From contig NZ_RYFD01000008.1 of the NCBI RefSeq assembly GCF_004138135.1, positions 1-64,000 on the forward strand: a stretch of 64,000 nt of DNA. Reading direction: 5' to 3'. Position 1 is the stretch's first letter. The number at the start of each line of letters is the position of its first letter. The stretch is from Candidatus Oscillochloris fontis. GTDB lineage: Bacteria > Chloroflexota > Chloroflexia > Chloroflexales > Chloroflexaceae. Position numbers and translations under genes: made by a program. This document shows positions 34,686 to 44,275 of this stretch, piece by piece. The notes beneath the pieces were generated by a model. The model worked only from the letters and a program-made list of their open reading frames with translations. It was not told the DNA's origin and made no database searches.

Positions 34686-36368
34686 ATGTCCGAGCGTGCT
34701 GATGTGACCAATAATATAGATCTTCTGCTCGCGGCTCTGCCCCCGCATGTTACGGCTGCTCTTCAGGATGGCGTGGCTGATCCCGATGATCTCTTGGAGA
34801 TTGTGATGGATCTGGGGCGTTTGCCCGAAGCGCGCTACCGCAATGAGGAACGCTTCCTGAGTGACCGCGAGGTGACGCAGGATGAGATTGATTATGTGAT
34901 CGAGCGGATCGGCGCATTTGGTGAAGATAATCGCGCTGGTATCCCGCGTACTCTGCACCGTATCTCGGCGATCCGTAATCGGCGTGGCATGGTGATTGGC
35001 CTCACCTGCCGCGTTGGGCGGGCGATCTTTGGCACGGTGGCGATTATTCGCGATCTGGTTGAGACTGGCAAGAGTATCTTGTTGCTCGGTAAGCCGGGGA
35101 CGGGCAAGACGACGCTGTTGCGCGAGACGGCGCGCGTTTTGGCCGAGGAGTTCCGCAAGCGGGTGGTGATTGTGGATACCTCCAACGAGATTGCGGGCGA
35201 TGGTGATATTCCCCACCCCGGTATTGGGCGCGCCCGGCGGATGCAGGTGCCGCGCCCCGCTGAACAGCACGCGGTCATGATCGAGGCAGTGGAGAACCAC
35301 ATGCCTGAGGTGATCGTGATTGATGAGATCGGTACCGAGCTTGAGGCGATGGCGGCGCGCACGATTGCTGAACGTGGCGTGCAGTTGGTGGGTACCGCCC
35401 ACGGGAATACGCTCGATAATCTGATGATCAATCCGACCCTCTCGGATCTGGTGGGTGGTATTCAGGCGGTGACGCTGGGTGACGAAGAGGCGCGCCGTCG
35501 GGGTACCCAGAAGACGGTGTTGGAGCGCAAAGCGCCGCCGACCTTCGATATTCTGATCGAGATCGAGAGTTGGGATAGTGTCACTGTCTATGATGACGTG
35601 GCCGCAGCGGTAGACGCGATCCTGCGCGGCGAGGACCCACCCGCCGAGCTACGTTCGCGTGATGCCGATGGGGTGGTGCATGTCGAGACGGTGCAGCGCG
35701 AGTTGATCAATGCACCTGCGCTGGGGCGTCGGATTGGCCCGACCCGTGTTGGCGGTGGCGGTGGTGATCGGAGTGGCGGTGGTGATCGGAGTGGCAGTGG
35801 TGGCAGCGAACGCTTCGCTGGTTCGCGCCGTGAGCGCGGAGGGGCCGCGAGTGGAACCGCGAGTGGGCCAACTCAGCGCATCTTCCCTTTTGGGGTCAGC
35901 CGCAATCGCCTGGAGACCGCGATTGAGCGGTTGCGCGTCCCGGCGGTGATTGTGCGCGATATGAAGGACGCCACGCTGGTGATGACGCTCAAGAACTACT
36001 ACCGCCAGAGTGGCCAGCGGCTCAAGCAGGCCGAAGAACATGGCGTGCCAGTCTATGTGTTGCGCAACAATACCATCACCCAGATGGAGCGCCAGTTGGC
36101 GCAGGTCTTCAACCTGCGGCTGGCCGATGACGATGAGCGCGGTGATGGCGAGAGTCCGCGCAGCAACGGTTCCGAGGTGATCGAAGATGCGATGGTTGAG
36201 TTGGAGAGCGCGATCAACCAGGTGATGAGCGGTGAGCGCAATGCGGTTGAATTGGCTCCGCGCAGCAGCTACATCCGCCGTCTTCAGCACCAGATGGCCG
36301 ACCGCTACAATCTGCGCTCGGAGAGTCGCGGCGATGATCCCAACCGGCGGGTGAAGATCTACCGATAA
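34686..36368 (+). CDS. SpoIIIAA-like AAA ATPase with R3H domain
   Basis: 560 residues. The ATPase domain (about residues 100-300) has Walker [12 protein letters not shown] near residue 136 and Walker [14 protein letters not shown], as in SpoIIIAA/Ycf45 proteins. A Gly/Ser-rich linker (about 355-395) leads to a helical region with [20 protein letters not shown] and a C-terminal R3H motif ([15 protein letters not shown]), which binds single-stranded nucleic acid. Its role outside sporulation is poorly known. tmk follows after 9 bases. Confidence 0.88.
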   Translation: MSERADVTNNIDLLLAALPPHVTAALQDGVADPDDLLEIVMDLGRLPEARYRNEERFLSDREVTQDEIDYVIERIGAFGEDNRAGIPRTLHRISAIRNRRGMVIGLTCRVGRAIFGTVAIIRDLVETGKSILLLGKPGTGKTTLLRETARVLAEEFRKRVVIVDTSNEIAGDGDIPHPGIGRARRMQVPRPAEQHAVMIEAVENHMPEVIVIDEIGTELEAMAARTIAERGVQLVGTAHGNTLDNLMINPTLSDLVGGIQAVTLGDEEARRRGTQKTVLERKAPPTFDILIEIESWDSVTVYDDVAAAVDAILRGEDPPAELRSRDADGVVHVETVQRELINAPALGRRIGPTRVGGGGGDRSGGGDRSGSGGSERFAGSRRERGGAASGTASGPTQRIFPFGVSRNRLETAIERLRVPAVIVRDMKDATLVMTLKNYYRQSGQRLKQAEEHGVPVYVLRNNTITQMERQLAQVFNLRLADDDERGDGESPRSNGSEVIEDAMVELESAINQVMSGERNAVELAPRSSYIRRLQHQMADRYNLRSESRGDDPNRRVKIYR

Positions 36369-36377
36369 GAGAGTACT

Positions 36378-37070
36378 ATGAGTCTCTTCATCACATTTGA
36401 GGGTTCCGAGGGCAGTGGCAAAAGCACCCAGGCGCGTTTGCTCTACGAGCGGTTGCAAGCCTTGGGCTACCCGGTCATTCTCACCCGCGAGCCGGGTGGT
36501 ACGCGGATCAGTGAACTGATCCGCCGTATCGTGATGGATCTGCGTCATACCGAGATGGCTCCTACCACCGAGACGTTGCTCTTTTCGGCGGCACGCGCCC
36601 AGTTGGTGAGCGAACTGATCCGACCCTACCTCGGTACGGGCGGGATTGTGTTGTGTGACCGCTATGCCGACTCGACCTTCGCTTACCAGGGCTACGGGTT
36701 GGGCCGCGATCTGGACGAACTCCAGGCGATCACCACGGTGGCCACGGGTGGCCTCCAACCCGACCTGACCTTCTACCTCGATCTGCCGGTGGAAGAGGGG
36801 TTGCGCCGTAAGCATCTGGCTAAAGAACGCGCCGAGCAGAACACCCCTGGCAGTACCCTGACAACTCCGGTGGAGTGGAACCGCCTCGACGCGCGCGATC
36901 TGGCCTACCACCAACGGGTGGCGGCGGGGTTCGCCGATCTGATCCGAAAAGAGCCGCAGCGCTGGCGGACTATTCCAGCCGAACAACCCATCCCCAACTT
37001 GGCCGAACAGATTGCCCAGGAAGTTGCGCCGCTACTCAAACGAGTCGTTCGTCTGGGAGAATCACAATGA
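36378..37070 (+). CDS. tmk: thymidylate kinase
   Basis: 230 residues. P-loop FEGSEGSGKSTQARLL, LTREPGGTRISELIR, DR motif LCDRYADSTFAYQGYG and a LID region with LRRKHLAKERAEQN. It phosphorylates dTMP to dTDP. Its stop overlaps the start of darA (ATGA). Confidence 0.97.
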   Translation: MSLFITFEGSEGSGKSTQARLLYERLQALGYPVILTREPGGTRISELIRRIVMDLRHTEMAPTTETLLFSAARAQLVSELIRPYLGTGGIVLCDRYADSTFAYQGYGLGRDLDELQAITTVATGGLQPDLTFYLDLPVEEGLRRKHLAKERAEQNTPGSTLTTPVEWNRLDARDLAYHQRVAAGFADLIRKEPQRWRTIPAEQPIPNLAEQIAQEVAPLLKRVVRLGESQ

Positions 37071-37393
37071 AATTGATCCTTGCGGTTGTCCAATACCAGG
37101 ATGCGGGTAGCCTGGTTGATGCGCTCACCGAACAGGGGTTTCGGGTTACGAAGCTGAGTAGCCAAGGTGGCTTCTTGCGTGAGGGGAATGTCACGCTGCT
37201 GATCAGTGTCGAAGATACGCAAGTCAATATCGTGATCAAGACGGTGCGTGAACACTGTTCAACCCGCACCCGCTATGTCTCGCCGATGCCGCCGATTGCG
37301 GAATCGGGTGAGTTCTATCCGCCCGCACCCTTGGAAGTGCAGGTGGGTGGCGCGACGGTCTTTGTGCTGAAGGCTGAGTCAACCCGCTTGTAG
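37067..37393 (+). CDS. darA: DarA/PstA-like cyclic-di-AMP receptor
   Basis: 108 residues, a PII-like fold: MKLILAVVQYQDAGSLVDAL, then GGFLREGNVTLLISVED with the GG/G loop used in ligand binding, and GGATVFVLKAESTRL at the C-terminus. The tmk-darA order is the same as in Bacillus (tmk-yaaQ), supporting the call. It would sense cyclic di-AMP, a regulator of potassium balance; the Kdp system lies in the same window. Confidence 0.88.
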   Translation: MKLILAVVQYQDAGSLVDALTEQGFRVTKLSSQGGFLREGNVTLLISVEDTQVNIVIKTVREHCSTRTRYVSPMPPIAESGEFYPPAPLEVQVGGATVFVLKAESTRL

Positions 37394-37404
37394 CGTGGAG
37401 ATCT

Positions 37405-37911
37405 ATGGAAGCTATTCAGAATCTACTCGCTAATGTTATACCGTTGCTGATGGTGCTAGGGGTTCTGCTCGGAGCCTATCTGATTCTGCTCTGGGCAGCC
37501 TCGGTGTTGTGGACTTACCGCGACATTCGCCAACGCAGCGAGGATGTTTCGGTGCAAGTCTTGGCGGTGGGGATGGTCTTGCTGCTACCGTTTGCCGGGA
37601 TTCCCCTGCACATGATTCTGCGTCCTCCCCAAACTCTGGCCGAGAAGTATGAGCGTTCGTTGGAAGAGGAGTACCTGCGCAACGACATCGAAGACAAGTT
37701 TGTCTGCCCGGAGTGTCAGCGCCCGATAGAACCCGACTTCATTCTCTGCCCGCATTGCACCACCGCGCTGCGTCGTCGCTGCGAGGTCTGTTCGCGGGTG
37801 GTTGATCTGACGTGGACCACCTGCCCCTACTGTGGTGACACGGGCACCCCAGCGGCGCGCCAAGCCACCACGGCAGTTGGCGTGGCCTACCCAGCGCGGC
37901 GTGGGGAATAG
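37405..37911 (+). CDS. membrane protein with double zinc ribbon
   Basis: 168 residues. Two membrane helices (about residues 8-35 and 48-68) are followed by a cytoplasmic acidic linker and two zinc ribbons: CPECQRPIEPDFILCPHC and CEVCSRVVDLTWTTCPYC. The function is unknown; such ribbons often mediate protein contacts. It follows darA by 11 bases. The TAG stop begins the TAGAGACGC hairpin. Confidence 0.85.
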   Translation: MEAIQNLLANVIPLLMVLGVLLGAYLILLWAASVLWTYRDIRQRSEDVSVQVLAVGMVLLLPFAGIPLHMILRPPQTLAEKYERSLEEEYLRNDIEDKFVCPECQRPIEPDFILCPHCTTALRRRCEVCSRVVDLTWTTCPYCGDTGTPAARQATTAVGVAYPARRGE

Positions 37912-37931
37912 AGACGCAAGATATTGCGTCT
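37912..37931. terminator. GAGACGCAA-type hairpin after the zinc-ribbon gene
   Basis: Arms AGACGCAA / TTGCGTCT with loop GATA. It is a close relative of the hairpin at 3745 and, like it, starts with the TAG stop of the preceding gene. Terminator function is inferred. Confidence 0.5.
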
Positions 37932-37945
37932 GAAGAGAGGCGCAC

Positions 37946-38701
37946 ATGATCTATGATCGCTACGCGGCGCTCTATGATGTTAGTGGTCAGGTACGGTTTG
38001 CGCTTCTCGTCACCACCTACTTGGCCGAGATCCTGGCCCACCACCCGGTCGCTGGGCGGCGCATGCTCGATCTGGCATGTGGCACCGGCACCTTGGCGAT
38101 AGAGATGGCCGATCAGGGCTGGCATGTGATCGGGCTGGATCGCTCACCCGCGATGATACGTCAGGCTCAAGCCAAAATAGCCGGAGTGCAACTCAACGGG
38201 AGTGTCGGCTTTGTGGTTGAGGATATGCGTTACGCCACGCATAGCCTGCCCAGCGCCAGCTTCGATCTTGCCACGTGTACCTATGATAGCCTGAACTACC
38301 TGACCAGCGAGATCGATCTGCTGGAGTGCTTTCGGGCGATAGCCGATGTGTTGGTACCGGGTGGCCTGTTTGTGGGCGATATGAACACGCGCCACTTTTT
38401 GGAGTTTGAGTGGGGCGCGTGTGCGGTACGCGAGCAGGACGGCTTTGTGCAGGTGGAACAGAGTTACTTTGATCGTTGGAATGCTACCTCTACCATGGTG
38501 CTGACCGGTTTTGTTGGTGATGACACCCAAGGGTATGAGCGTTTCGATGAGGTGCATGTGGAACGGGCCTACCCACCAGAGTTGGTTGAGGATCTGATGC
38601 TTCGGGCCGGATTGCAGATTGAAGCGCGGTATGATAGCTTTACCCTCAGCCCACCAGAGCCACGTAGTCAGCGCATCTTTTGGGTTGCTCGGCGCAGGTA
38701 G
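37946..38701 (+). CDS. class I SAM-dependent methyltransferase
   Basis: 251 residues. Motif I LDLACGTGTLAIEMADQGW, motif II LDRSPAMI and the later FDLATCTYDSLNYL are typical of Methyltransf_25/31 proteins acting on small molecules. A C-terminal cap (YFDRWNATSTMVLTGFVGDD) resembles that seen with alkyl or lipid substrates. The substrate is unknown. The asparaginase-like gene follows after 21 bases. Confidence 0.88.
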   Translation: MIYDRYAALYDVSGQVRFALLVTTYLAEILAHHPVAGRRMLDLACGTGTLAIEMADQGWHVIGLDRSPAMIRQAQAKIAGVQLNGSVGFVVEDMRYATHSLPSASFDLATCTYDSLNYLTSEIDLLECFRAIADVLVPGGLFVGDMNTRHFLEFEWGACAVREQDGFVQVEQSYFDRWNATSTMVLTGFVGDDTQGYERFDEVHVERAYPPELVEDLMLRAGLQIEARYDSFTLSPPEPRSQRIFWVARRR

Positions 38702-38722
38702 GAGTGATCGGAGAGAAATTCC

Positions 38723-39691
38723 ATGAAACGGATTGTTGTGATCACCACCGGCGGTGCTATCGGTGCCCGGCGCGGCCCAGTTGTTGGTGGGGCGACTCCG
38801 GCGCTGAAGGGCGAGGACTTTCTGGCGCTCTTGCCCCGCCAGGGGATTGATCTCGTCTTTGAGGAGTTTGCCAACCTGCCCAGCAGCCATGTTACTCCCA
38901 TCCATGCGCTTGAATTATCCCAGCGGATCGAGACGCTGCTCGCAAACCCCGATTTCGATGGGGCGGTTGTGATTCATGGCCCGGATACGCTAGAAGAGAC
39001 AGCCTACCTGCTCGATCTGACCCTCAACCTGAGTAAGCCGGTTGTACTGACGGGGGCGATGCGCAGTTCGGCCAGCCCCGGCTATGATGGGGTGGTCAAT
39101 CTGGCCAACGCGATCCGCTTGGCCGCCGCGCCCGAAGCCTACGATCTGGGGGTGATGGCGCTCTTTGGCGAAGCCTTCCACGCGGCAACCACCGTGCAGC
39201 AGATCCATAGCCAGATGCTGACGAGTTTCGAGTCGCCCGGTAGTGGCCCGCTGGGTTGGATTGAGGGCGAACGGGTGGTGGTGCAGCAACGCCCGTTCCT
39301 GCGCCAACACATCGCCTGCCAGCGGATAGAAGAGATGGTTGATCTGATTCGCGTCACTCAGGGTGCCGACGTGCGCCAACTGCGCCACAGTATTGAAGAT
39401 GGTGTGGCTGGAATCGTGATCGAGGCGCTCGGCGGGGGGCGTCTGCCACCCTGGTGGCTCCCGCTGATCACCGAGGCGCTGCACCAGCGCACCATGGTGC
39501 TGGTGACCACCCGGTGTGCGGCGGGCGGCTTGGGCGATGAGTTTGGGTATGTGGGAGCTTTTCACGATCTGCGCCGCCTGGGGGTACTCTTTGCGCAGCA
39601 CCTCAGTGGCCCCAAGGCGCGTATCAAACTGATGGTGGCGCTGGGTGCGGCGCGCACAACAACTGAACTGCGGGGCTGGTTTGTGGGATAA
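38723..39691 (+). CDS. asparaginase-fold protein lacking catalytic residues
   Basis: 322 residues with clear asparaginase/glutaminase fold (HGPDTLEETAYLLDLT, PVVLTGAMRSSASPGYDG, SPGSGPLGWIEGE). Compared with E. coli AnsB, three catalytic residues are changed. Thr12 is Ala (TTGGAIG), Thr89 is Pro (HGPDT) and the position of Lys162 is Gln (VQQIHS for VTKTNT). Asp90 is kept. It is therefore probably not an asparaginase; a binding or altered-chemistry role is likelier. The changes were aligned by eye from memory of AnsB. Confidence 0.85.
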   Translation: MKRIVVITTGGAIGARRGPVVGGATPALKGEDFLALLPRQGIDLVFEEFANLPSSHVTPIHALELSQRIETLLANPDFDGAVVIHGPDTLEETAYLLDLTLNLSKPVVLTGAMRSSASPGYDGVVNLANAIRLAAAPEAYDLGVMALFGEAFHAATTVQQIHSQMLTSFESPGSGPLGWIEGERVVVQQRPFLRQHIACQRIEEMVDLIRVTQGADVRQLRHSIEDGVAGIVIEALGGGRLPPWWLPLITEALHQRTMVLVTTRCAAGGLGDEFGYVGAFHDLRRLGVLFAQHLSGPKARIKLMVALGAARTTTELRGWFVG

Positions 39692-39701
39692 GGAGCTACC
39701 T

Positions 39702-40421
39702 GTGAGCGTGTTACCAGAACTGTCCGAAAAGGCAACTTATGTTGAGCGGATGTTTGCGCGTATCGCCCCCGGCTATGATCGTGTCAATCGGGTGATGACC
39801 TTCGGTATGGATCAGGGTTGGCGGCGTCAGATGGTCGCAATGATCGCGCCACCTGTTGGGGGTAACGCGCTCGATGTGGGTACCGGTACTGGTGATTTTC
39901 TGCCTGAACTGGCGGCCTGGGTGCGTGATGGTTTGGCGGTGGGGGCCGATTTCACCGTCGCGATGATGGCGGCTGGCCAGCCCAAGATTGATGATCTTGC
40001 GGCGCAGGGGCGCGCCGGATTTGTGGGAGCGGATGCGCTCAGTCTGCCCTTCCCCGACAACAGCTTCGATGCGATCACTACCGGGTTTATGTTGCGCAAC
40101 GTCACCGACATCCATGTTGCATTGGCCGAGATGTATCGGGTGGCGCGTCCGGGCGCAATGCTGGCATGCCTCGAAGTGGCGCGCCCGCGCAACCCGATCT
40201 TCCGTTTTGGGCATCGCATCTATTTTGAAGGTGTGGTACCCTGGATAGGACAACTCCTCGGTGGTGATCGCAGCGCCTACACCTACCTCCCCCAATCAGC
40301 CCGCAACTTTCCGCCACCTGAACAACTCGCCGCCATGATGCGGGCGGTGGGCTGGCAGCATGTTAGCTACGAATTGGTAGGTTTGGGAGCCGCCGCGATT
40401 CATACTGGAGCAAAAGTATGA
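39702..40421 (+). CDS. menG: demethylmenaquinone methyltransferase
   Basis: 239 residues from GTG 39702 (AAGGAG 6 bases upstream; an in-frame ATG at 39645 would lie inside the previous gene). MenG/UbiE signatures: YVERMFARIAPGYDRVNRVM, ALDVGTGTGDFLPEL, TTGFMLRNVTD and YTYLPQSARNFPPPEQLAAM. It performs the last step of menaquinone synthesis. Confidence 0.95.
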   Translation: MSVLPELSEKATYVERMFARIAPGYDRVNRVMTFGMDQGWRRQMVAMIAPPVGGNALDVGTGTGDFLPELAAWVRDGLAVGADFTVAMMAAGQPKIDDLAAQGRAGFVGADALSLPFPDNSFDAITTGFMLRNVTDIHVALAEMYRVARPGAMLACLEVARPRNPIFRFGHRIYFEGVVPWIGQLLGGDRSAYTYLPQSARNFPPPEQLAAMMRAVGWQHVSYELVGLGAAAIHTGAKV

Positions 40422-41302
40422 GCCAGGAACCAAGTGGGCAGCGCCAGCGCGAAAATATGATGCAGCAGCGGCTACGCAAGGCGCGGGGTGAGGAGATTGA
40501 CGAGGATTATGCGTATGATCATCTGCCCGACGCGGACGACGATGTGCCCCGCACCTTCAGCCGCGCAACCCCGGTGCGACGCAGGTCGGGCGGCGGTGGA
40601 GGCTGTCTGGCCCCGTTGCTGTATGTGATCATCGGTGGGTTGGCCACCCTGCTCGTTCTGGCCTTGGTGTTCAATCAGGTGGGCGGGATTGCGCGCTTCT
40701 TGCCCAGCATGCCCAACTTCAGTACGATCATCATCACTCCTACCCCGGTCATCCAGAGTGGCACTGCGGTGGTGCGGCGCATTCAGCAACTCAGCCGCCT
40801 AGAGACCACCAGGTATACGGTGGAGCAGGTGATTGATGTGCGCCAGGAGAGTAGTATCCCCTGGATTGGCAATTGGGTTGCCAGCGATGCGTTGCTGCTG
40901 ATTGCGCATGGCGAGGTCATCGCTGGGATTGATCTGAGCCAACTCAGTGAGAATGCCATTACGATCTCGCCCGATGGGCGCACGATTACCCTCCAACTCC
41001 CTCCGGCACAGATCCTGAGTGCCATCCTCGATAATAGCAAGACCCGTGTTTATAGCCGAGATCGCGGCTGGTTGGCACCCGAAAATAACAACTTGGAGAC
41101 TTTGGCGCGCCAGGAGGCGGAACAACGCATCCTCCAAGCTGCCTGTGAGGATGGCGTACTGATCCGTGCTACCGAGGCGGCGGAAGTGGCGTTGCAAAAG
41201 TTTTTGGGTCTGCTCGACTATGATCAGGTGCTGGTCGTACCGAGTACGCCGGCTGCCTGTGTGGTGCCTAGCAGCACCCCTGGGGTGACACCCGCCCCTT
41301 GA
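40418..41302 (+). CDS. DUF4230-type membrane-anchored protein
   Basis: 294 residues. A charged cytoplasmic N-terminus with a Gly-rich stretch (SGGGGG) precedes one membrane helix (about residues 68-88). A large extracytoplasmic domain has ETTRYTVEQVIDVRQES and ITLQLPPAQILSAILDNSKT, the DUF4230 pattern. The function is unknown. Its start overlaps menG by 4 bases. Confidence 0.75.
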   Translation: MSQEPSGQRQRENMMQQRLRKARGEEIDEDYAYDHLPDADDDVPRTFSRATPVRRRSGGGGGCLAPLLYVIIGGLATLLVLALVFNQVGGIARFLPSMPNFSTIIITPTPVIQSGTAVVRRIQQLSRLETTRYTVEQVIDVRQESSIPWIGNWVASDALLLIAHGEVIAGIDLSQLSENAITISPDGRTITLQLPPAQILSAILDNSKTRVYSRDRGWLAPENNNLETLARQEAEQRILQAACEDGVLIRATEAAEVALQKFLGLLDYDQVLVVPSTPAACVVPSSTPGVTPAP

Positions 41303-41431
41303 AATGGTGTTGGTTAAAAAAATGTTATCCCGCAACGCCAAAAGGCTTGATCATTGCGTGTACAATAGGGCTACGATCTTGGAACGCATGCGATCAACTA
41401 TTCGGCCCACGGAGGCCCAGGGGCAGATGCT

Positions 41432-41809
41432 ATGGCCCTTGTCTACACGATCTTAGTTGCCAGCCTCGGCAATCGGGTAGAGGAGTACCTCATACCGATT
41501 CTGCTTGAGCAGGGTTATGTTGTGGAAACGAGCGTTGGCTCTCTGTCCACACTGGCAACGGTTGGGCCGCATATTGATCTGCTGCTGGTTGATCTACCTT
41601 CCAAGAACGAGTTGCCCGACTTCCGCAGCCTCCGCGAGCGCACCAGTACCGCGATCATTGTGCTGGGGCCAGCGCGTAATGATCCGCTCCTCGTTACAAC
41701 CCTCGAACTCGGTGCCGATGACTACGTGCAGCGGCCCTTCCGCACCGATGAGTTGATGGCGCGTATCCGCGCCCAACTCCGCCGCGTGCAGTGGGATCGT
41801 ATCTCCTGA
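41432..41809 (+). CDS. receiver-only pseudo-response regulator
   Basis: 125 residues covering a receiver domain only. The phospho-acceptor position Asp is present (LLLVDLPSKNELPDF), but the acidic pair normally in strand 1 is missing (YTILVASLGN) and the conserved Lys is Arg (VQRPF). The end (MARIRAQLRRVQWDRIS) is where an OmpR-type linker to a DNA-binding domain would begin. It may be a shortened regulator acting without phosphorylation. A MITE lies 17 bases beyond the stop. Confidence 0.8.
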   Translation: MALVYTILVASLGNRVEEYLIPILLEQGYVVETSVGSLSTLATVGPHIDLLLVDLPSKNELPDFRSLRERTSTAIIVLGPARNDPLLVTTLELGADDYVQRPFRTDELMARIRAQLRRVQWDRIS

Positions 41810-41825
41810 TGCGGGTTATGTGAGT

Positions 41826-41967
41826 GTAATTGTTCACACTTCTCCGAGCATCCCGGTTTTGACGCAAAGACGCCAAGGCGCAAAGTCCTCACGAGAGGTT
41901 CCAATCGCAACCTTTGCGCCTTGGCGTCAATGAAAGGCTTCTGTTTACTCCACATGTGAACAGTTGC
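41826..41967. mobile_element. 142-bp GTAA-ended MITE
   Basis: Terminal repeats GTAATTGTTCACACTTCTCC and ATGTGAACAGTTGC with a palindromic GACGCAAAG core. Flanks ATGTGAGT (41818-41825) and ATGTGCGT (41968-41975) agree in 7 of 8 positions. Its right end encodes the last residues and stop of the neighbouring hydrolase. Confidence 0.9.
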
Positions 41968-42889
41968 ATGTGCGTGCTGCTTTGGATGCGCATACCCGTT
42001 CGGCCACAAACTGGCGCACAAAGCGCACCACCTGAAGCGGGCGTTCGCGTTGCGGCAGGTGGCCACAGCCGCGCAGGGTGAGCAGGCTGGGCGAGGGTAG
42101 GTGATCGCGGAAGAACTCGAACGAGCCAGTGGGAAGAAACTGATCCGTCATACCCCACACCAACCCCACCGGGATCTGGAGTTGCTGCAACTCTGCGGGC
42201 CGAAAGAAGTCATCCTCGCTGGCCGACGCGACAAACTGGGTTACCGGATCGCGGAGGAAGAGCGTTTGGAAGCCGCGCTGGCCCAGATAGAGCGCCATAA
42301 TCAGTGGCGGGCTGCCGAACATCTGGCGGAAGATGGTGCGCACGGTGCGCAGATCGGGGACGGCAACGGTATCAATGAAGGGTTGCCACGAGGGGTGCCC
42401 ATCGAGCATCGCGCCGCCCGGATCGAGCATGATGACGCCGGTGCTCAGATCGGGGGTGGCGAGGGCCAAGCGCGTACTGATCCAGCCACCCAGGGAGTTG
42501 CCGACGAGTAGGGTGGGATGCCCGATCACCTCGCGGATCATCGCTTGGACGACCGCGACATGCTCATGGAGCGTGGCGTAGCGGCGGCCCTTGGGGTAGC
42601 CACTCAGCCCAAAACCGGGCAGATCTATCGCGTAGACTGGGCCGATCTTGGCTAAGCCGTGGATGGTGAAGGCCCAGGTGAGCGCATTGTCGGCGATGCC
42701 GTGGATGAGCAGGATCGGCATGTGCGGATCACTGCCGGGCGTACCGGGATGGTGGTAGTAGTGGACGGGGATGCCATGCAGTGTGCGATCATGCTCGCTG
42801 ACGCCGAGGCGTAACAGGCTGGTACGGGTGACACCGAGAACCGTGGGCAGGAGCGCGTGTGAGAGCGGTTCAAAGAGATGTGGTTTCAT
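41945..42889 (-). CDS. alpha/beta hydrolase
   Basis: 314 residues. HG motif LIHGIADNA, nucleophile elbow VGNSLGGW, acid in GMTDQFLPTGS and catalytic His in GCGHLPQRERP define an alpha/beta hydrolase of the esterase/haloperoxidase-like type. The substrate is unknown. The last seven residues (CNCSHVE) and the stop are encoded by the terminal repeat of a MITE, which likely replaced the original end. Confidence 0.9.
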   Translation of the reverse strand: MKPHLFEPLSHALLPTVLGVTRTSLLRLGVSEHDRTLHGIPVHYYHHPGTPGSDPHMPILLIHGIADNALTWAFTIHGLAKIGPVYAIDLPGFGLSGYPKGRRYATLHEHVAVVQAMIREVIGHPTLLVGNSLGGWISTRLALATPDLSTGVIMLDPGGAMLDGHPSWQPFIDTVAVPDLRTVRTIFRQMFGSPPLIMALYLGQRGFQTLFLRDPVTQFVASASEDDFFRPAELQQLQIPVGLVWGMTDQFLPTGSFEFFRDHLPSPSLLTLRGCGHLPQRERPLQVVRFVRQFVAERVCASKAARTCNCSHVE

Positions 42890-42903
42890 GATGGAGTTGA
42901 CCT

Positions 42904-43026
42904 ATAACTTGGGGTAAACCGAAGCCTCGTGTTGACGCCAAGGCGCAAAGACGCAAAGGTTTTGATGAGGGTCTATAGGAAAGGCTTTGCGCCTTGGCGT
43001 CTTTGCGTCAAAACCTAGGAGCAGTT
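42904..43026. mobile_element. decayed MITE copy
   Basis: Core well preserved (TTGACGCCAAGGCGCAAAG ... CTTTGCGTCAAAACCTAGG) and an ACTTGGGGTAAA block is present, but both terminal repeats carry deletions and no target duplication remains. It fills the spacer between the hydrolase start and the galK stop. Confidence 0.8.
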
Positions 43027-43028
43027 CC

Positions 43029-44186
43029 CTACATAAGTCTCCCGACCCCTTCGGATGGACGACAGACAAGAATAGTGGGTTCACGGCCCGTCTGGGCCTG
43101 GTAGCCCTGCGCAACCTGCTGCGTAAACGCCTCGACTGCTGAGAGTGTGACGAGGCTGACCGTACTGCCCCCGAAGCCGCCGCCAGTGAGGCGCGAGCCA
43201 TAGCAGCCCGGCACAGCGTGGGCAAGGTCACACAGCAGGTCAATCTCAGGCGTACTGATCGCATAGTCATCACGCATACTGCGATGGGACTCGTTCATCA
43301 ACTGGCCAAAGGTCGCCAGATCAGCCTGTTCAAGTGCGGCAGCGGCATCGAGCGTGCGCTGGTTCTCCGTCACCACATGGCGGACACGCATATAAACGTC
43401 GGGTGGCAGCAGATCGGCATGGGATTCCAGATCCGCCGGACGCAGGTCGCGCAGGGCACTGAGGCGTGGGATGCGCGTCTTGAGCAGGCGCACGGCGGTA
43501 TTGCAGGTGGCGCGGCGCTCATTATAGGCCGAGTCGGCCAGATCATGATGCACGCCGCTATCGCAGACGATCACGCGCACATCGGGCGAGATGGGGATCG
43601 GGCGGTAGCTGAGATCGCGGCAATCAATCAGCAGGGCGTGGTTGGCGCGGCCTAACGCGGCTACAAACTGATCCATGATTCCACACTGCACGCCGACAAA
43701 GCTATTTTCGGCTCCCTGGGCCAGTAGCGCCAACTCTTCGCCGAGGAGATTGATGTTGTTGAGCACCTGTAGTGCATAGCCGACCGCTACCTCTAGCGCC
43801 GCCGATGAAGAGAGGCCACTTCCAATCGGTACATCGCTGCTGATCAGCAGATCAGCCCCGATCATCGGCAGGTCGCGGGCGAGTAAGCCCTTGATCACCC
43901 CGCGCACATAGTTGGGCCAGGTGCTATTCGGGTGGCGCTCGATCCCGTGCAGGCTGAACTGATCTTCTTGGGCAAACTGGCTACTATAGATCCGTATGGT
44001 CTGATCGGGGCGACCGCGAGCTGCCACATAGGTGGCGCGGTCAATCGCCATGGGTAAGACGAAGCCCTCGTTATAGTCGGTATGCTCGCCGATCAGGTTG
44101 ACACGTCCGGGGGCGCGCACGAGGATGCGCGGGCGCAGCGCAAAGTGGGCGCTAAAATCTGTACAGATGGCGTGGGGGTCTGACAT
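43029..44186 (-). CDS. galK: galactokinase
   Basis: 385 residues, GHMP kinase. [20 protein letters not shown] (galactose signature), the phosphate loop [13 protein letters not shown] and the C-terminal [13 protein letters not shown] are intact. It phosphorylates galactose at C1 for the Leloir pathway; no other gal genes are adjacent. Confidence 0.96.
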   Translation of the reverse strand: MSDPHAICTDFSAHFALRPRILVRAPGRVNLIGEHTDYNEGFVLPMAIDRATYVAARGRPDQTIRIYSSQFAQEDQFSLHGIERHPNSTWPNYVRGVIKGLLARDLPMIGADLLISSDVPIGSGLSSSAALEVAVGYALQVLNNINLLGEELALLAQGAENSFVGVQCGIMDQFVAALGRANHALLIDCRDLSYRPIPISPDVRVIVCDSGVHHDLADSAYNERRATCNTAVRLLKTRIPRLSALRDLRPADLESHADLLPPDVYMRVRHVVTENQRTLDAAAALEQADLATFGQLMNESHRSMRDDYAISTPEIDLLCDLAHAVPGCYGSRLTGGGFGGSTVSLVTLSAVEAFTQQVAQGYQAQTGREPTILVCRPSEGVGRLM

Positions 44187-44275
44187 GGTTCTATCCCTGT
44201 GCGGCTGTAACTAAGCCCTGACGCAGCTCTGTTGCGCTGTAGTCTACCACACTCCGCTGGTGTACAATAGCGCCT

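Noticed and set aside
35649-36986. Long open frame opposite the R3H ATPase and tmk genes
   Set aside because: It spans two well-supported genes on the other strand and carries no domain.
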